Shown here: positions 36,160 through 47,601 of the stretch, piece by piece | Numbering within the stretch: the stretch's first letter is position 1 | How the letters are laid out: each line of letters starts with the position of its first letter | Assembly (NCBI RefSeq): GCF_032854445.1 | Contig: NC_088298.1 | Coordinates: forward strand, 13,753,504 to 13,817,503 | Direction of reading: 5' to 3' | Length of the DNA stretch: 64,000 nt | Source of the DNA: Liolophura sinensis | Lineage: Eukaryota > Mollusca > Polyplacophora > Chitonida > Chitonidae | Position numbers and translations under genes: made by a program | The notes under the pieces: generated by a model | Databases searched by the model: none | Seen by the model: the letters and a program-made list of their open reading frames with translations, nothing else | Told to the model about the DNA's origin: nothing

Positions 36160-36545
36160 CAAAACAATCAAAGTATCAACTGACACAAGTAAGAATGGAA
36201 TTGGTGGTGTATTTTTACAGAGATATGAAGACTTGGGGTTGCCAAATGCCTATGCATACAGGGCTATGACACAAGCCGAGTGTAGGTATGCTCAAATTCG
36301 AAAAGAAACTCTTGCCATTACCTATGCATATGAACATATTCGTCAGTACATTTATTGTCAAGCTGTTGAAATTAAAACAGATCACAAGCACTTGGAAGCC
36401 ATATTCAAAAGGGGACTGAATGACTGCTCTCCAAGAATACAACAATTCCAGCTACGGTTGCCAAAGTATGACTTAACTGTTATACACGTGGGAAGCTGAT
36501 ATTTACAGCAGATGCTTTATCTAAAGCTTACAACAAACAGAAAGT
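36160..36545 (+). pseudogene. old gypsy element RNase H
   Basis: STDTSKNGIGGVFLQ, then in a neighbouring frame YAQIRKETLAITYAYEHI, TDHKHLEAIFKRGLND and RIQQFQLRLPKYDLTVIH, followed by ADALSKA after a stop. Order and motifs are those of gypsy RNase H between RT and integrase. Confidence 0.85.
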
Positions 36546-36839
36546 GTCAGTTAGCAGTAAAGAGAATGATGTACGCATATGTTGATGACATACTGTCAAA
36601 TGTACAGTCGAGGAACGACTAGATGAGATCAAACGGCTAATGATGAACACAAACGGCTAATGATGTCAAATCTTTGTCATTGTGATTCGTGATGGATGGC
36701 CTAACGACAAAAAGTCTTGTCTTACTGAGATTACTGAGTTTTGGAGTTACAGGGATGAATTGACCACCATTGATGGGATGGTGTTTAAAGGCTCTTGAAT
36801 TGTGTCCCCCCCCCCCCCTACCCCCAACCAAATGCGAGA

Positions 36840-37070
36840 CCTTATACTGACAAGAATTCACAAAGGTCATCTTGGTCAAGGAAAATGTAAACGTACGGCC
36901 CGGGAAATGTTATTCTGGCATTGTATGAATCAAGACATTGACAATGTCAGGGAAAACCTGTGAACTATATATTACGTACAGAACCAAACAGAAGAGTCAA
37001 CCTTTGTTGCCACATCCAGTAACTGTACGGCCTAGAATATCCACTGTCTGCCCATCATCATTGAAAATTG
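36840..37070 (+). pseudogene. old gypsy element integrase zinc finger
   Basis: RIHKGHLGQGKCKRTAREMLFW plus DIDNVREN: the HHCC finger region, in a frame interrupted by stops. The first catalytic Asp region is not visible downstream, where a foreign repeat-like segment occurs (37063-37305). Confidence 0.7.
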
Positions 37071-37305
37071 ATGACCGCTTCTCTCTTGTGTGTTACCGGC
37101 TTTATTTCCTGTTTGTTTAATTTCTTACATACCTTTGTCTTTGGGAGCTAGTGTTAAACGTTGTTTTGGAAATGGATCCTGCGATTATCGACTTGGAACG
37201 CCCCTTACGGATTACGAATGGTATATGAATGTCGGACATGGCGCTTATATATATATATGTATATGTATTGGCAAAGGTTTCCACGGATTTGTGCTATGTA
37301 GACAA
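37063..37305 (+). repeat. dispersed repeat family R, probable copy inside integrase
   Basis: 'gttaaacgttgttttggaaa' and surrounding sequence align by eye with 45570-45845 and 60855-61085. It separates the integrase zinc finger from the rest of the core domain, consistent with an insertion. The weakest of the three copies. Confidence 0.4.
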
Positions 37306-37382
37306 CAAAACTTACATCGTTGTGGTTGTTTTTTTTGCTCTACGTTCCGATAGATCAGTCAAATCAGTGGATCCAGAAGTAA

Positions 37383-37890
37383 ACCAGTGATCCAAGCATT
37401 AAAATCTGTATTTGCCAGACATGGTATACCAGATGAAGTTTTTAGTGATAATAGTAGTGAATTCAAACAGTTTTCTACAGGGTGGGTATTTACCCATACT
37501 GTATTTAGGCCATTGTACCCAAAGTCGAATGCACTAGCTCTGCGGATTGTGAAGAGAATACTGAAGAAATCCTGTAACAGTGGCAATGATCCATATCTTG
37601 GACTGTTTTGTGTGCAGTGTGTTCACTTCTTGAGAATATGAGTTCTCCAGCACAGCTGTTAATGAATCGACGCATTCGCTCTGATCTGTTCGTTAATGAA
37701 GATATGTTTACAGCTAAAAACTGTGGAAAATCTGTTTGTAGAAAATTGGAACTGAAGACCAAACCAAAGCAGTATTTTGACAGAGGAAGCCGACCTCTAC
37801 TTCCTACTTGGGTCAAAAGTACATATCTGGGGACAGAAATTCTGGGTCCAGAAAGGAACGCCAGGTAGTTCCTCGTTCGTATCTTGTGCC
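37383..37890 (+). pseudogene. old gypsy element integrase core and C-terminus
   Basis: Frame pieces: IQALKSVFARHGIPDEVFSD (second catalytic Asp region, SD.SSEF), FRPLYPKSNALA (normally HPxSNGxxE; the Glu is lost), then SPAQLLMNRRIRSDL and KTKPKQYFDRGSRPL (C-terminal domain). Several frameshifts. Confidence 0.85.
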
Positions 37891-38570
37891 TTTTGGTGTT
37901 TAGAAGAAATAATTTGCTGTATGTTAATCAGACAACAAGCTGTGATCTCTACTCACAGCCAGCTGAGAGCCAACTACTGGAACAGCTACAATACCAGAAA
38001 CCTATTGTGACAAACAGCAGACAGTAGACTGATTCATCACTTGAACCTACATTTTATCCCTCCAGACAGAATCGACTGACAACAGGACCTAAGCTGACCA
38101 GTACCACTGAGATTCCTACAGCCCGTCCATCTAAACCAAGGAGAAAAATTAATCCACAAGGTGAGGCTCATAGAAACAATGTAAATTCAAGGATTCATAG
38201 ACTGGGATGTGATTTAAGATTGTGTTGTTCATGAACTGTAATGTCTTTCGTGGATTAGGGTGTGATTCATTTAAACAGACTTACAAAATGGACCGAGAAA
38301 TGCTAATAGACTGTAATTTGCAGTAACAGGTTGGAAAGTGTGCTAAATGAAATTGGACTTAATTATTTGTTTCATTCTTGTGGAAGCACACTACGAACTG
38401 CTAAGTTGTGTCAGATTAACTGGATGGTCTTGACAAACTCAGTGTTCTCAAAACAGTTGTCTATTTTCCATATGAACATTCCGTATTAAGCCAGACAAAT
38501 CTCTTTACAGTGTGAACTTTGAACCGATCCAGACGATCAGATGAATTTGTTTTACAGTTTGCCTAAGTTA
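37891..38570. other. 3' untranslated part of the old gypsy element
   Basis: Non-coding stretch between the integrase remnant and the 3' LTR. Confidence 0.5.
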
Positions 38571-38581
38571 AAAATGGGAGA
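38571..38581 (+). other. polypurine tract of the old gypsy element
   Basis: AAAATGGGAGA directly before the TGTAATG start of the 3' LTR. Confidence 0.65.
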
Positions 38582-38758
38582 TGTAATGACAGATTTCCAT
38601 AATGTTTCGTATGTTGACACGATGCGTGTTTTCATACCAACTCTTCATATATACCCGGCTTTGCGCCACTACACAGTGTGTGATCCCGTCATTTCCCCAG
38701 TGTCGCAAGTGTTCGTTCAATTGCTCCAATAAGCACTGATAATTCTTTAATCATTACA
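38582..38758 (+). repeat. 3' LTR of the old gypsy element
   Basis: 177 bp with perfect 7-bp inverted ends TGTAATG and CATTACA. The last about 90 bp pairs with 28298-28385. Confidence 0.8.
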
Positions 38759-38799
38759 TATAACACATATTTTCACGTCACAGATGAGCAAACGTTACT

Positions 38800-38995
38800 C
38801 TCTCCGTCTTGCAGCACCAATACAATTGCCACTCGCTTCGTCACACAGTATGCAACATCATCCAGCCAATGAAAACGAAAAGGCTTACTCGATCCTTGCC
38901 ATGTTGAACAGGCGTAGGCCTAAATGTCACACTCCTCGCCATGCCGATGAAACCTAAACATCAAATTGCACGTCATGCCAATAACACCCAAACTT
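38800..38995. repeat. decayed minisatellite units right of the old element
   Basis: 'cactcgcttcgtcacacagt', 'cgccatgccgatgaaacc', 'taaacatcaaattgcacgtc' and 'atgccaataacaccc' resemble units of the array at 27500-28240, suggesting the old element landed inside the array. Confidence 0.55.
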
Positions 38996-39210
38996 TTAGC
39001 CATCTATAAATCGTACAATCTCTTTTTCCATCCAGCTGCATTCACTTGACTCATGCCTGATTAATTCTTGTCTATAGCATTTCTGAAGCAAACATTCTCC
39101 CATAAATCTCTGCGTGCCAGCGTCACACGTGGCGCTAGGATATTGCGCTGGGGATTTTGTTGGTAGGGATAAATTTGTCATGTAAATCTGCCATCGACAG
39201 ACTTAACATC

Positions 39211-39299
39211 TATTTATTTTATTTATTTAAATTATGTTTTACGCCATACTCAAGAATATATCGCTTATACGACGGCGTTCAGCATTAAGGTGGGATGAA
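39211..39299 (-). mobile_element. SINE family A, tail fragment
   Basis: (TTTA)n, 'gttttacgccatactcaaga', 'cgcttatacgacggcg', 'cagcattaaggtgggatga'. Confidence 0.8.
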
Positions 39300-39908
39300 A
39301 ATTTCTGCAATATTATTTACAATATTTGAAAACTGAGCTGACAACAAATCTGGAACACCCTTGACATTGAGTCTTGTGTTACAGGAGAGTTCACTTTGAA
39401 CAGAAGTTATTCGGTTTAATGTTTTGTCAATAGAAGTTTCTTGAAAACTTCAGTTTTACTTGGAAGGACTCTTCATTGCTGCAGAGATTTCGTCATCTGT
39501 AGAGAGTATTATCAGGTCACACTGTAGTGAGTAACAGTTTAAAGTATTTCAGCTATACCAAATATCGATAAATTACCTAAGAGCAACTTTAAAATTACTT
39601 TACGCCTTCAACGTGTCATTGACGACAGAAAGAAACCAATGAGGTCACGTGTCGTCCCTCTTCTCAGCCCGGTTATTGTGAAATACTGGGTAATAATTTA
39701 GAAAATTATTAAAAACCAGATTAGTTAATGTTCATGATGCGATCTGCAATTAGAACTTGGAAGATGGCAAACGAAAAGTAACCTATAAACGCGTAAATTA
39801 TTGATTGTGTACTGTCTTCTCATTTGCAAACAGAAGAATGTCTCATATGATGTCTTAGCCATATTTGTCTACTCGTTGTTTAATTAAGTTGACATCTTGC
39901 TTTTTTAA

Positions 39909-39970
39909 TAGCATACTCAATAATTCAGTAATACGATGGCAACCAGAATATTATGGATGGAGGAAACCGG
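39909..39970 (-). mobile_element. SINE family A, small decayed tail fragment
   Basis: 'catactcaataattcagtaa' and 'cagaatattatggatggagg' echo the family tail. Confidence 0.45.
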
Positions 39971-41050
39971 AGTGCCCAAATTAAGCCACCGAACTTTCCA
40001 AAGTTATATTGGCGCACTCCATATATTATGTATGTTATGTTGGCGGTACATATCTCCGACTGGCGAGAGGAAAGTGGTCTCTAGCGAGCACCAAGAACAA
40101 TGGAGTTGAAGAATGTTAAATATTCCTTCGTTTGGGAATGATGCATGAAACGGTATCTGGCTTGACCTAGCGATTGGGAGGGATGCACCTTAACCACTTG
40201 GCATCTGCCCGCCTCAACCCGCCTGTAACCTGTGTTCAGCGTCAGTTCTGGCCCGGAATGGCTTTTTTTTTACATGCAAACACCTAGGCCCAAACATTAA
40301 CAAATAGGCACACGTGGGAAGTGTATAAGAATTATTCGTATCTCATATGAGAATGTTACAAGTATATGGTGATAGCAGTAGTTTATCGTTATTCTTACCC
40401 TTCAATAACGTGCTTGGTCGAATAGGGTGAAAACTTCTGTCCACTACATTCATAATAAATCTGTGCAACATTTCGAATTTATGCCGTACAGGAACGTTTG
40501 CATTACATATATTCGGATCGAAAGATGAAAACGAAAAGTTATCCTAGGAATTTAGAAGGTTACGGTATCAAAGCGTCGGCTGGGAGTATGTACATGTTTT
40601 AGATGCATGTTACATTTTAGATGCACCTTAGACGTATCAAACAGGAAGCAAAGTCGATTTTATTTACTTAGTTACGCGGGCTTTATTCCATGTTAAATTC
40701 TAGCATTTTTGACAACAGTGCTTTTATTTTGTGACGTAAATGGGCCATTGTTTTCTTCTTTGTATCCCTTAACACGCTGATCTAGACTCAGTAATAGTTT
40801 TTTTTTCTTAGTGCCAAGGGGTCTGAAGCACAACGATTCATTGTCGCAACGGAGCATGAGAGGATTTATTGAATATTCTGAAACATGAGGCATTGCTCGT
40901 CATTTCGGGGATTCTTGTCTTCTGCTCCACCACCCTCTGTTGTCTCTCCTGTCTCCAGAATCGATAATTGATCTCATATATTTCCACAACGCCAACGGAT
41001 TTGTCGCAACAATACATCACTGACTCCTGGCCCTTTGGATAATTTTATCA
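39971..41050. other. intergenic, nothing recognised
   Basis: No gene or repeat recognised. Confidence 0.5.
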
Positions 41051-41960
41051 GATCATAGATATGGTGGGGTTGGCAAGGTACACGGTGAGTTTGTCAGGTA
41101 TATTGTGAGGATGGTCAGTTATATGATAAGGCTTTTCAGGTATATAGCCAGGTTTCTTGGGTGTATGTCGAGTTTGTCAGGTATATGATGAGGTTGGTCA
41201 GGGGCATTGTGGGGTTTGCCAGATATATAGTGAGGTTTGTCAGATATGAAGTAAGGTTTGTCAGGTATATTTATATGGTAAAGTTTCACATACATATGGT
41301 GAAATTTATCGGATATATGGTGAAGCTTACTAGATAGATATTAAAATTTTTTAAGTATATCGTAAAGTTTGTCCGGTATATGGTGAAGTTTGTCAGGTAC
41401 ATATGGAGGGTGATTGTCAGGTATATGGTGATGTTTGTCAGGTACATGTAAACGGCGAGGTTTGCCAGGTACATGGTAAATTTTTCAGGTATATGGTGAG
41501 GCTTTTCCGATATAGGGGGATCTTTATGAGGAGCATGTATATAGTATAGTATATGGTGAGGTTTTCCGGTAAATCTGTAGGTTTATAAGTAATATATCGA
41601 GGCTTATCACTTCAAGTATATAGTAAGGTTTACAAGGTATATGGTGAGGTTTGTTGGGTACAGTAAGGTATTTCGGGTATAGTAAGGTTTGTCGGATCTG
41701 GGGTTTTGTCGGTTTTTTTAGATATATGGTGAGGCTTGTCAAGTATATAATAAAGTTTGTCAGTCATGTCGTAAGGTTTGTCTGGCATATGATGAGAGTA
41801 TGGTGGGGTATGTCAGGTGTACGATGAAAGTATAGTAAGGTATGTGATGAAATTTGTCAGGTATATGCTGTGCTTTTTCAGGTATACTGTGATGTCATGG
41901 TGAAGTCATGTCTTGAATATGGTTAGGTTTGCCTGGTAAGGTTTTTTCGGTATTTAGTGG

Positions 41961-42150
41961 TTGAGGGGTTGAGCACGCCAGCACGTGACCCAGTAGCCTT
42001 CCACCAGTGCGGTCGCTGTGAGTTCAAGTCCAGCTCATGCTGACTTCCTCTCCGGCCGTAAGTGAGATGGTCTTCTCTCAACCTTGGCATGGTATGAGTA
42101 TGGCGTAAAACAAAAATATAATAAATAAATAAGTAAATAAATAAATATTT
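41961..42150 (+). mobile_element. SINE family A, internally deleted
   Basis: Head 'gagcacgccagcacgtgacc' and 'ctgtgagttcaagtccagct', then a jump to 'gagtatggcgtaaaac' and A-rich tail. Inserted in the 21-bp array. Confidence 0.8.
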
Positions 42151-42508
42151 AAAGTAGTTAGTGAATTTAGTGAGGTATAAAGTGATATTTGTCAAGTACA
42201 TGTAAATGGTGAGGTTTGTCAGGCATAGGATGAGACCTGTCAGGTATGGCGAGGTTTGTAAGATATATGGTATGGTTTGTAAGGTATATGATGAGACCTG
42301 TCAGGTATGGCGAGGTTTGTAACATATATGGTATGGTTTGTAAAGTACATATATTTGGTGAGGTTTGTCAGGTATATAGTGAGGTTTACCTGATGTATGG
42401 TGAGGCCTCTCAGGTATATGGTGAGGCGTGGTCAGTCTTGTCATGTTAAGGTTTGTACATGGAATGGTTCGACATGTATATGGCGAGGATTATAAAGTAT
42501 ATATTTTG

Positions 42509-42726
42509 ATTTATTTATTTTTTTGACTGGTGTTTTACGCCGTACTCAAGAATATTTCACTTGTACGACGGCGGAAAACCCACAACCATCCGCAGGTTGC
42601 TGGAAGTCCTTCCCACATGAGGCCTGAGAGGAAGCCAGCATGAGCGGCACTTGAACTCACAGCTCTATGGCTCCTGGGTCATCACGCTGCGCTAGTGCGC
42701 TAACCAACTGAGCTATGGAGGCCCCC
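42509..42726 (-). mobile_element. SINE family A with 13-bp target duplication
   Basis: Near-complete element, lacking the piece around the AGCATTATGGTGGGAGG segment. AGTATATATTTTG at 42496-42508 recurs at 42727-42739, a clear target duplication within the 21-bp array. Confidence 0.93.
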
Positions 42727-42870
42727 AGTATATATTTTGGGGCTTGTCAAGTATATAGTAGGCTTTGTTAAGTATATGGGGTTGTTTGTAAGATATATTG
42801 TGAGTTTTTACGGTATATAATGAGGCTTTTCAGGTATAGAGGCCAGACTATCATTGCTATGGTATATTTA

Positions 42871-45569
42871 TATGTTCACTGATACATTACCACAGTTAGT
42901 TTGTGCATTCATTCATTGCCTTATACAAATCTGCGCGAAGAGCAGAAGAAAGGCCAGAAAATCAGTCTCACGGGGAGAATAAACGAAAAAACAGTGGGAA
43001 GCATAGCATGTTAAAGTGTCATGACATGTTCTTGTTGTCACAGCTTTCCCACTAATAAGGCTCTGCAAGGGTTTTTTTCTGAAAGTATAATCATTATACA
43101 CATGTAGCCTTATTAAAGGGATATCCTGTCTGTGCAAAATTGTGCTACAGACCATATGCTGTTTATTCTACTCATCATGGTAAAGCACCAAAGATCCAAA
43201 CGCTTAACAAACATGTACGCCTTTACAGTGAAAATAAGATGGCTGTGCCGAAATGCTGTCGTATGTACTCCTTTTAAACGTTTCCTGCGTTGGATGCGAG
43301 AATGGTTGGCTTGGAAGAGAAAAACGAGTGCCAAACTTAATTGAAATATATATTGGTAAACACGATTTGATATCAAATTCCCGTTTAAAAAAGAAAGGGG
43401 CCGTTTCATAAGCAACTTTAGTCTGTAACTTACAATTTGTAACATAGAAAAAGTTTCTACCCCTCGAGGGCTTCTTTTCCACAACACTGAAATTTGTTTC
43501 AGCCCTGAAAATGGACTGATTCCCCCCTACAGTCCATTCATGAGCTTAGAATATGAGCAAAGATAGGGTGTTAAGATCCAAAGTCGCGCAAAAGTTGTTG
43601 GAGGGTTATTGTCGTCAACATGCACCGAATGTTCAGTGAGGCCATGTGTTCTCAGCTGCGGCTTTATGTCAGGGCGTTTGTCAGTAAATACGGACAGGGC
43701 GGTGGTTTCCCCTAGAGTCTACTTGGTTTCCTCCTCTCAATTTCCCGACCGTCGGCATGTAGGTACAAAACGACTATAGTATGACAGCAAACAACAGTAT
43801 AAAAGACTCCATTACAGAGAGTAAAACGAGAGCAGTAATGACAGTTTGATATTTGGTCACACAACTGCGGTGAGACAAGGTGGTTTGTCATACAAAGTAA
43901 ACTACCATGTTGTTGTTGCACGCTAAAATGTGTCAATGTAATAGGTTCATTAAACATGCCTGTGTGTAAGTAGCAGAGTTTGATGTCATGTCTGGGAAAG
44001 AATTAAATTCGAATCTACCTAGGAGAATAGTTGAGTTTCGTGTTTGAACTCCTAAAGCTTAAGCAAGTTCTACTATATGTGACGTGTCAAAATTGTTAGG
44101 CACCATTTCCATCATGTTCCGGAGGTAATAATAACAGCTATTTCCTTCACAAACTTTATAAATTCACGAACCTTCCGCTCTTTAATTTTCACCATCGTTC
44201 GTCTCATCTAAAGGACATCTTTTGAAACTTGGTATAGTAGAACTTGCTTATCTTTAGCCACTAAAAAGTTGGATATCGAATCGCTTTTGTATGTTGATAT
44301 TGTTTTTTTCTTTTTCTAAGCATAAATTTCCAGATAACTGAAGAAAAAATGTTAGCAGAATTTAACATATCTAGAGCGATTTCTACGGAAAAACAAAATA
44401 TTATGCAGTTAAAACTGAATTTTGGCCACACGATCGCCTGACCCATTTGTCACATCCCTGTGACTTCTTCATGCTGAGACATTAAGCCCGGACCTAGCCG
44501 ATCTCAGAATGACCTGGAGAGCTTAAACCTGGTGAACAAGGAAAATGGGGCATCCGTGCGAAATCATAGGATCCTTCCCGATTTTTGGAAACTCGTTTGA
44601 AACTGACAGATTGATGACTGTTAGTTGTGCTGATCAGGACGGATGAGTCGACGAGAACTGGGTGCTGTAGAATAACTCCAGTGTGATCAAGTCCTTAGTG
44701 CCCTTGCGCATGTCAAGTAATTTCGGGACCATGGTTACGTGATGTGGAATATTTCGCTCCGACATGTCAATTCAAAAGACGTCCTTGGTCCACCATAACA
44801 ATGACCGTGTGAATAGGCCAATTACATATAGCCCGCTACTGGAATTCTTTTCAGAGAAACCACAATAATGTCTAGATATTCATCTTGTGACAGAAATGCT
44901 TTCCATGGCACTCAAACTTTTCAGAGTATACAGCCTTTTTGTGATGTCTATGTCATTTCACTGTATACATGAATAATGAATTTTGTGTTCTCTCTATGGA
45001 ATCAGTTTTGTAAGATGATTTACAGTATGATAAGTGTCAATCATTAGCGTCTTTGAGACCCCCCCCCCCCCCCCCCCATTCTTTCCCACGTCATGAATAC
45101 CCCTGAATGTCTGATCAAACACGGCTTTATCGTGTGATCTAGACATTACAATGAGCAGGCCAGGGATATTGGGTAGCGCAGTCCTGCTATTTATTGGCTT
45201 GTGAAGCCCTTTCGACATAAACATAGCACGCTCAGAGTTAATCCTTTGATTCCACCCGACCAGGAAGATGGAAGCGTCTTCCTACTTGCCCCAGCCCATC
45301 TGAGTAGTTAAGCCTTCTACCGAAGGGTCCTGCACGTGGCGTGTACATACCTCGCCTTGTTACCTTTGCTGGATCCTGTGTTATTTCAATCAACGTCTCA
45401 AGTTATTTCTGGAAAAATTTCCATCAAACCCCTTCACTACAAGTTTCTTCAGAATGAGTATAATTCTCTTGCGAGGAAACATGGACAGTGCGTCCAGAAT
45501 CTCGTTGGATATATCAACTGTTGTAATCAAAGCGCAACTGAGATACATATTTTATTATAGACGACTAAT
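42871..45569. other. intergenic; possible MITE end at 43397; poly-C
   Basis: 'aaggggccgtttcataagca' near 43397 resembles the MITE-like ends at 10660 and 14033. No gene recognised. Confidence 0.35.
45059..45077. repeat. poly-C, 19 C
   Basis: Uninterrupted C run; with the G13 at 321 one of two long G/C homopolymers. Confidence 0.9.
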
Positions 45570-45845
45570 ATACTAGCATGGTAAACGTACACAATTTGAA
45601 TACTGATTTCACTCATTCGCCTAGAGCATACCGTGCATCTTTCCTACATCGTTGAAAGACTGCTTCCCTTTGTATGATTCCGTTCTAATTTCGTACATTT
45701 TCTTAGTTCTTTAGTGGTTTGTTTTAAACGTCATTTTGGGAATTAGCCTTGCAGTGTATAGTTTGACCTGAAACGCAGTTTGACCTGAAACGCTCATCTT
45801 GGTTGACGGCTGGTATACATGTGCGAATGTCTGTTTTGACGCATA
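45570..45845 (+). repeat. dispersed repeat family R, copy
   Basis: Aligns by eye with 60855-61085: shared order of 'tagcatggt', 'atactgatt..cattcgcct', 'cgttctaattt', 'gtggtttgt', 'cattttgggaatt', 'gacctgaaacg..catcttggttg', 'gctggtat'. A 17-bp stretch 'gtttgacctgaaacgc' is tandemly doubled here. No ORF, no tRNA head. Confidence 0.55.
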
Positions 45846-46375
45846 GATTGTGGACAACGTTTAGAATAAAAACTTTTTTGAGGTTACAGTATGGAGTGGT
45901 GAATTATTTATGATCAACCAAATACAGATTATCAACTCGTCGTCACCGATTTGGTGGTTATTATTCGTTTTTTCCTGGTTATTTGGTTAACTTAAAGAAT
46001 CATTTTCTGTCCAACATTCACCCAACATTACACAAAGTTTTAAGCCAACCTCTTACCTTTCCCTTCCCACATATAGTACTGTACACATTCGTGATGGCAT
46101 GCCTATATTGTTGGGTTCCGCTACTAACCTAAAACAATTGCGGTTTTGCCCTTTGGCAGAGAAACCCGTGTCTTTGGGTTAAATCCTCACTTTTATTGGC
46201 TTTCCAGTGCGTTGCAGACGTAGTTGTACCTCGGGGGGGAGTCTTCCCAGACGTCTATAGGAAATTCTGCCTTTGGCGTCTCCAAGACCGTTTTAATAAT
46301 CGTATATAAGTAATAAAATGCTTATTAGGACTTTTTGCATTTCTATATTTCTCTGCGGCATGGACTAGCTCTTGC
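45846..46375. other. intergenic, nothing recognised
   Basis: No feature recognised. Confidence 0.5.
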
Positions 46376-46460
46376 CACAAGAAGACAAGGAATATGTACA
46401 CACACCTAATGACTCCTCGTCATCATATGACTGAACAATTGTTAAGTATGACGTTAAACT
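46376..46460 (+). mobile_element. SINE family B/C, tail fragment
   Basis: 'ttgccacaagaagacaagga' and 'catatgactgaacaattgtt' + 'aagtatgacgttaaac' match the 3' part of the copy at 49801. Confidence 0.75.
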
Positions 46461-47290
46461 GGTTACATATATTTGTCTGGTGAGTAGCTACTGGCTGTCG
46501 CGCGGGGGTTGCGCAACTCAAAAGCGCCACCACCATCAAATAAATGAAACTATTTCCATGAAATAAGTAAATTAAGTAATACATGCACAATGAAAAGCAT
46601 TACAAAAGATATACTTTCACAGGACAAGTGTAAAGATTTCATTTGGATAATGGAGCCGACATGTTTTAATAATACAGGTGTCTACAATATGATATCAAAT
46701 TACTAACTTTTGTTCTAATAACTATACGGATTACAAAAGACGATGCAAGTTGATATTACCCCAGGCTGTGTCATCTATTTTCTCCAGATGTAAAGATGTC
46801 GGACACCGAACGACACCGGTTAGACAGGAATAAGGTGACCGTAGGTTCGTTTTAGTAGCCATGGACAAATATTTATGTTGTTCTTGACTTCACTCTTTAA
46901 CAAAATTATTGGTTCTTCCTTTTGACAAATTGTTCTGAGCCAATTCCCCCTACATTCACGTGCACGAATGTGTTTGTGCTCGGTCTGGTAATACTACCTT
47001 GTCCTCAGTCGTTCGGGCATCACTTCTTTCTATCCGTGTACAGATATACATGCTAATCGTTGGCTGTACGACTAACAGGCTGAAATTATAAATTTTTGGG
47101 GGTTTTTGGGGGTAATAGTACAGTCATCCTGTCTGTCCGTCAAATAAAGGTTAAAAATATTTATATCAATAGTTATCCTACAGATCAATGTTTCTGTGAT
47201 AATCCATTCAGCGGGATGTTGACGGCATCTAACATTGTTAGATTAGACTCATGCGCATGCGCATAAAGCTTTATTCTCTAGCACCTTACC

Positions 47291-47601
47291 GGCCCCTATG
47301 GCTCAGTTGGTAGAGCGTTCGCTTCGGGAGCGGTAGATCCAGGGTAAATCCTGGGTCGGGTCACACCTAAGACTTAAAAAGAGGAAGAACAACTGGTTAA
47401 AACGTATCAGTATAATGGCTCGGGTGGGGCTTACTTACCTTCGGTATGTCATCTCAGCACGAGATAGAAGAGCGGTGAAAATCCATACAGCAACAAGGAG
47501 GCACATTACGCGTAAATGCACTCTAAGGACCCCTTCGTGCTCATATGACTGAAAATATTGTTAAGTACGACGTTAAACCCTAACCACTCACTCACTCACT
47601 C
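47291..47601 (+). mobile_element. SINE family B, full length, tRNA-like head
   Basis: The head 'ATGGCTCAGTTGGTAGAGCG' is a near-perfect pol III A box, followed by an anticodon-like 'CGCTTCGGGAGCG' and a B-box-like 'gatccagggtaaatcct'. Body and tail as in the family: 'ATTGTTAAGTACGACGTTAA', then ACTC repeats. Best head of the family in this window; the head resembles a tRNA-Pro but does not fold into a complete tRNA. Confidence 0.9.

Larger units (their letters stand above)
28261..38758 (+). mobile_element. old Ty3/gypsy LTR retrotransposon, interrupted by a younger one
   Basis: Bounded by LTRs 28261-28385 and 38582-38758 with inverted ends (TGTAATG...CATTACA in the 3' copy). After subtracting the nested element (28658-34817) and one 4-bp duplication the element is about 4.3 kb. 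It retains pieces of gag, RT, RNase H and integrase in the usual order RT-RH-IN, all with stops and frameshifts. A PBS-like 'ggtatcagaagtgg' follows the 5' LTR and a purine tract (aaaatgggaga) precedes the 3' LTR. Flanking target duplication not recognisable. Inactive. Confidence 0.85.
41050..42870. repeat. degenerate 21-bp minisatellite
   Basis: Diverged repeats of a unit close to GTTTGTCAGGTATATGGTGAG, about 1.4 kb in total, split by SINEs at 41961-42150 and 42509-42726. Because the period is 21, minus-strand translation gives repeated seven-residue blocks like YLTNFTI; stops interrupt it, so it is not a gene. Confidence 0.88.

Noticed and set aside
41286-41742. Minus-strand ORFs with YLTNFTI-like repeats
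   Set aside because: Product of the 21-bp minisatellite period.
47291-47365. tRNA gene
   Set aside because: Good A box and anticodon-like loop, but acceptor and T stems do not pair and the sequence continues into a SINE body and tail.
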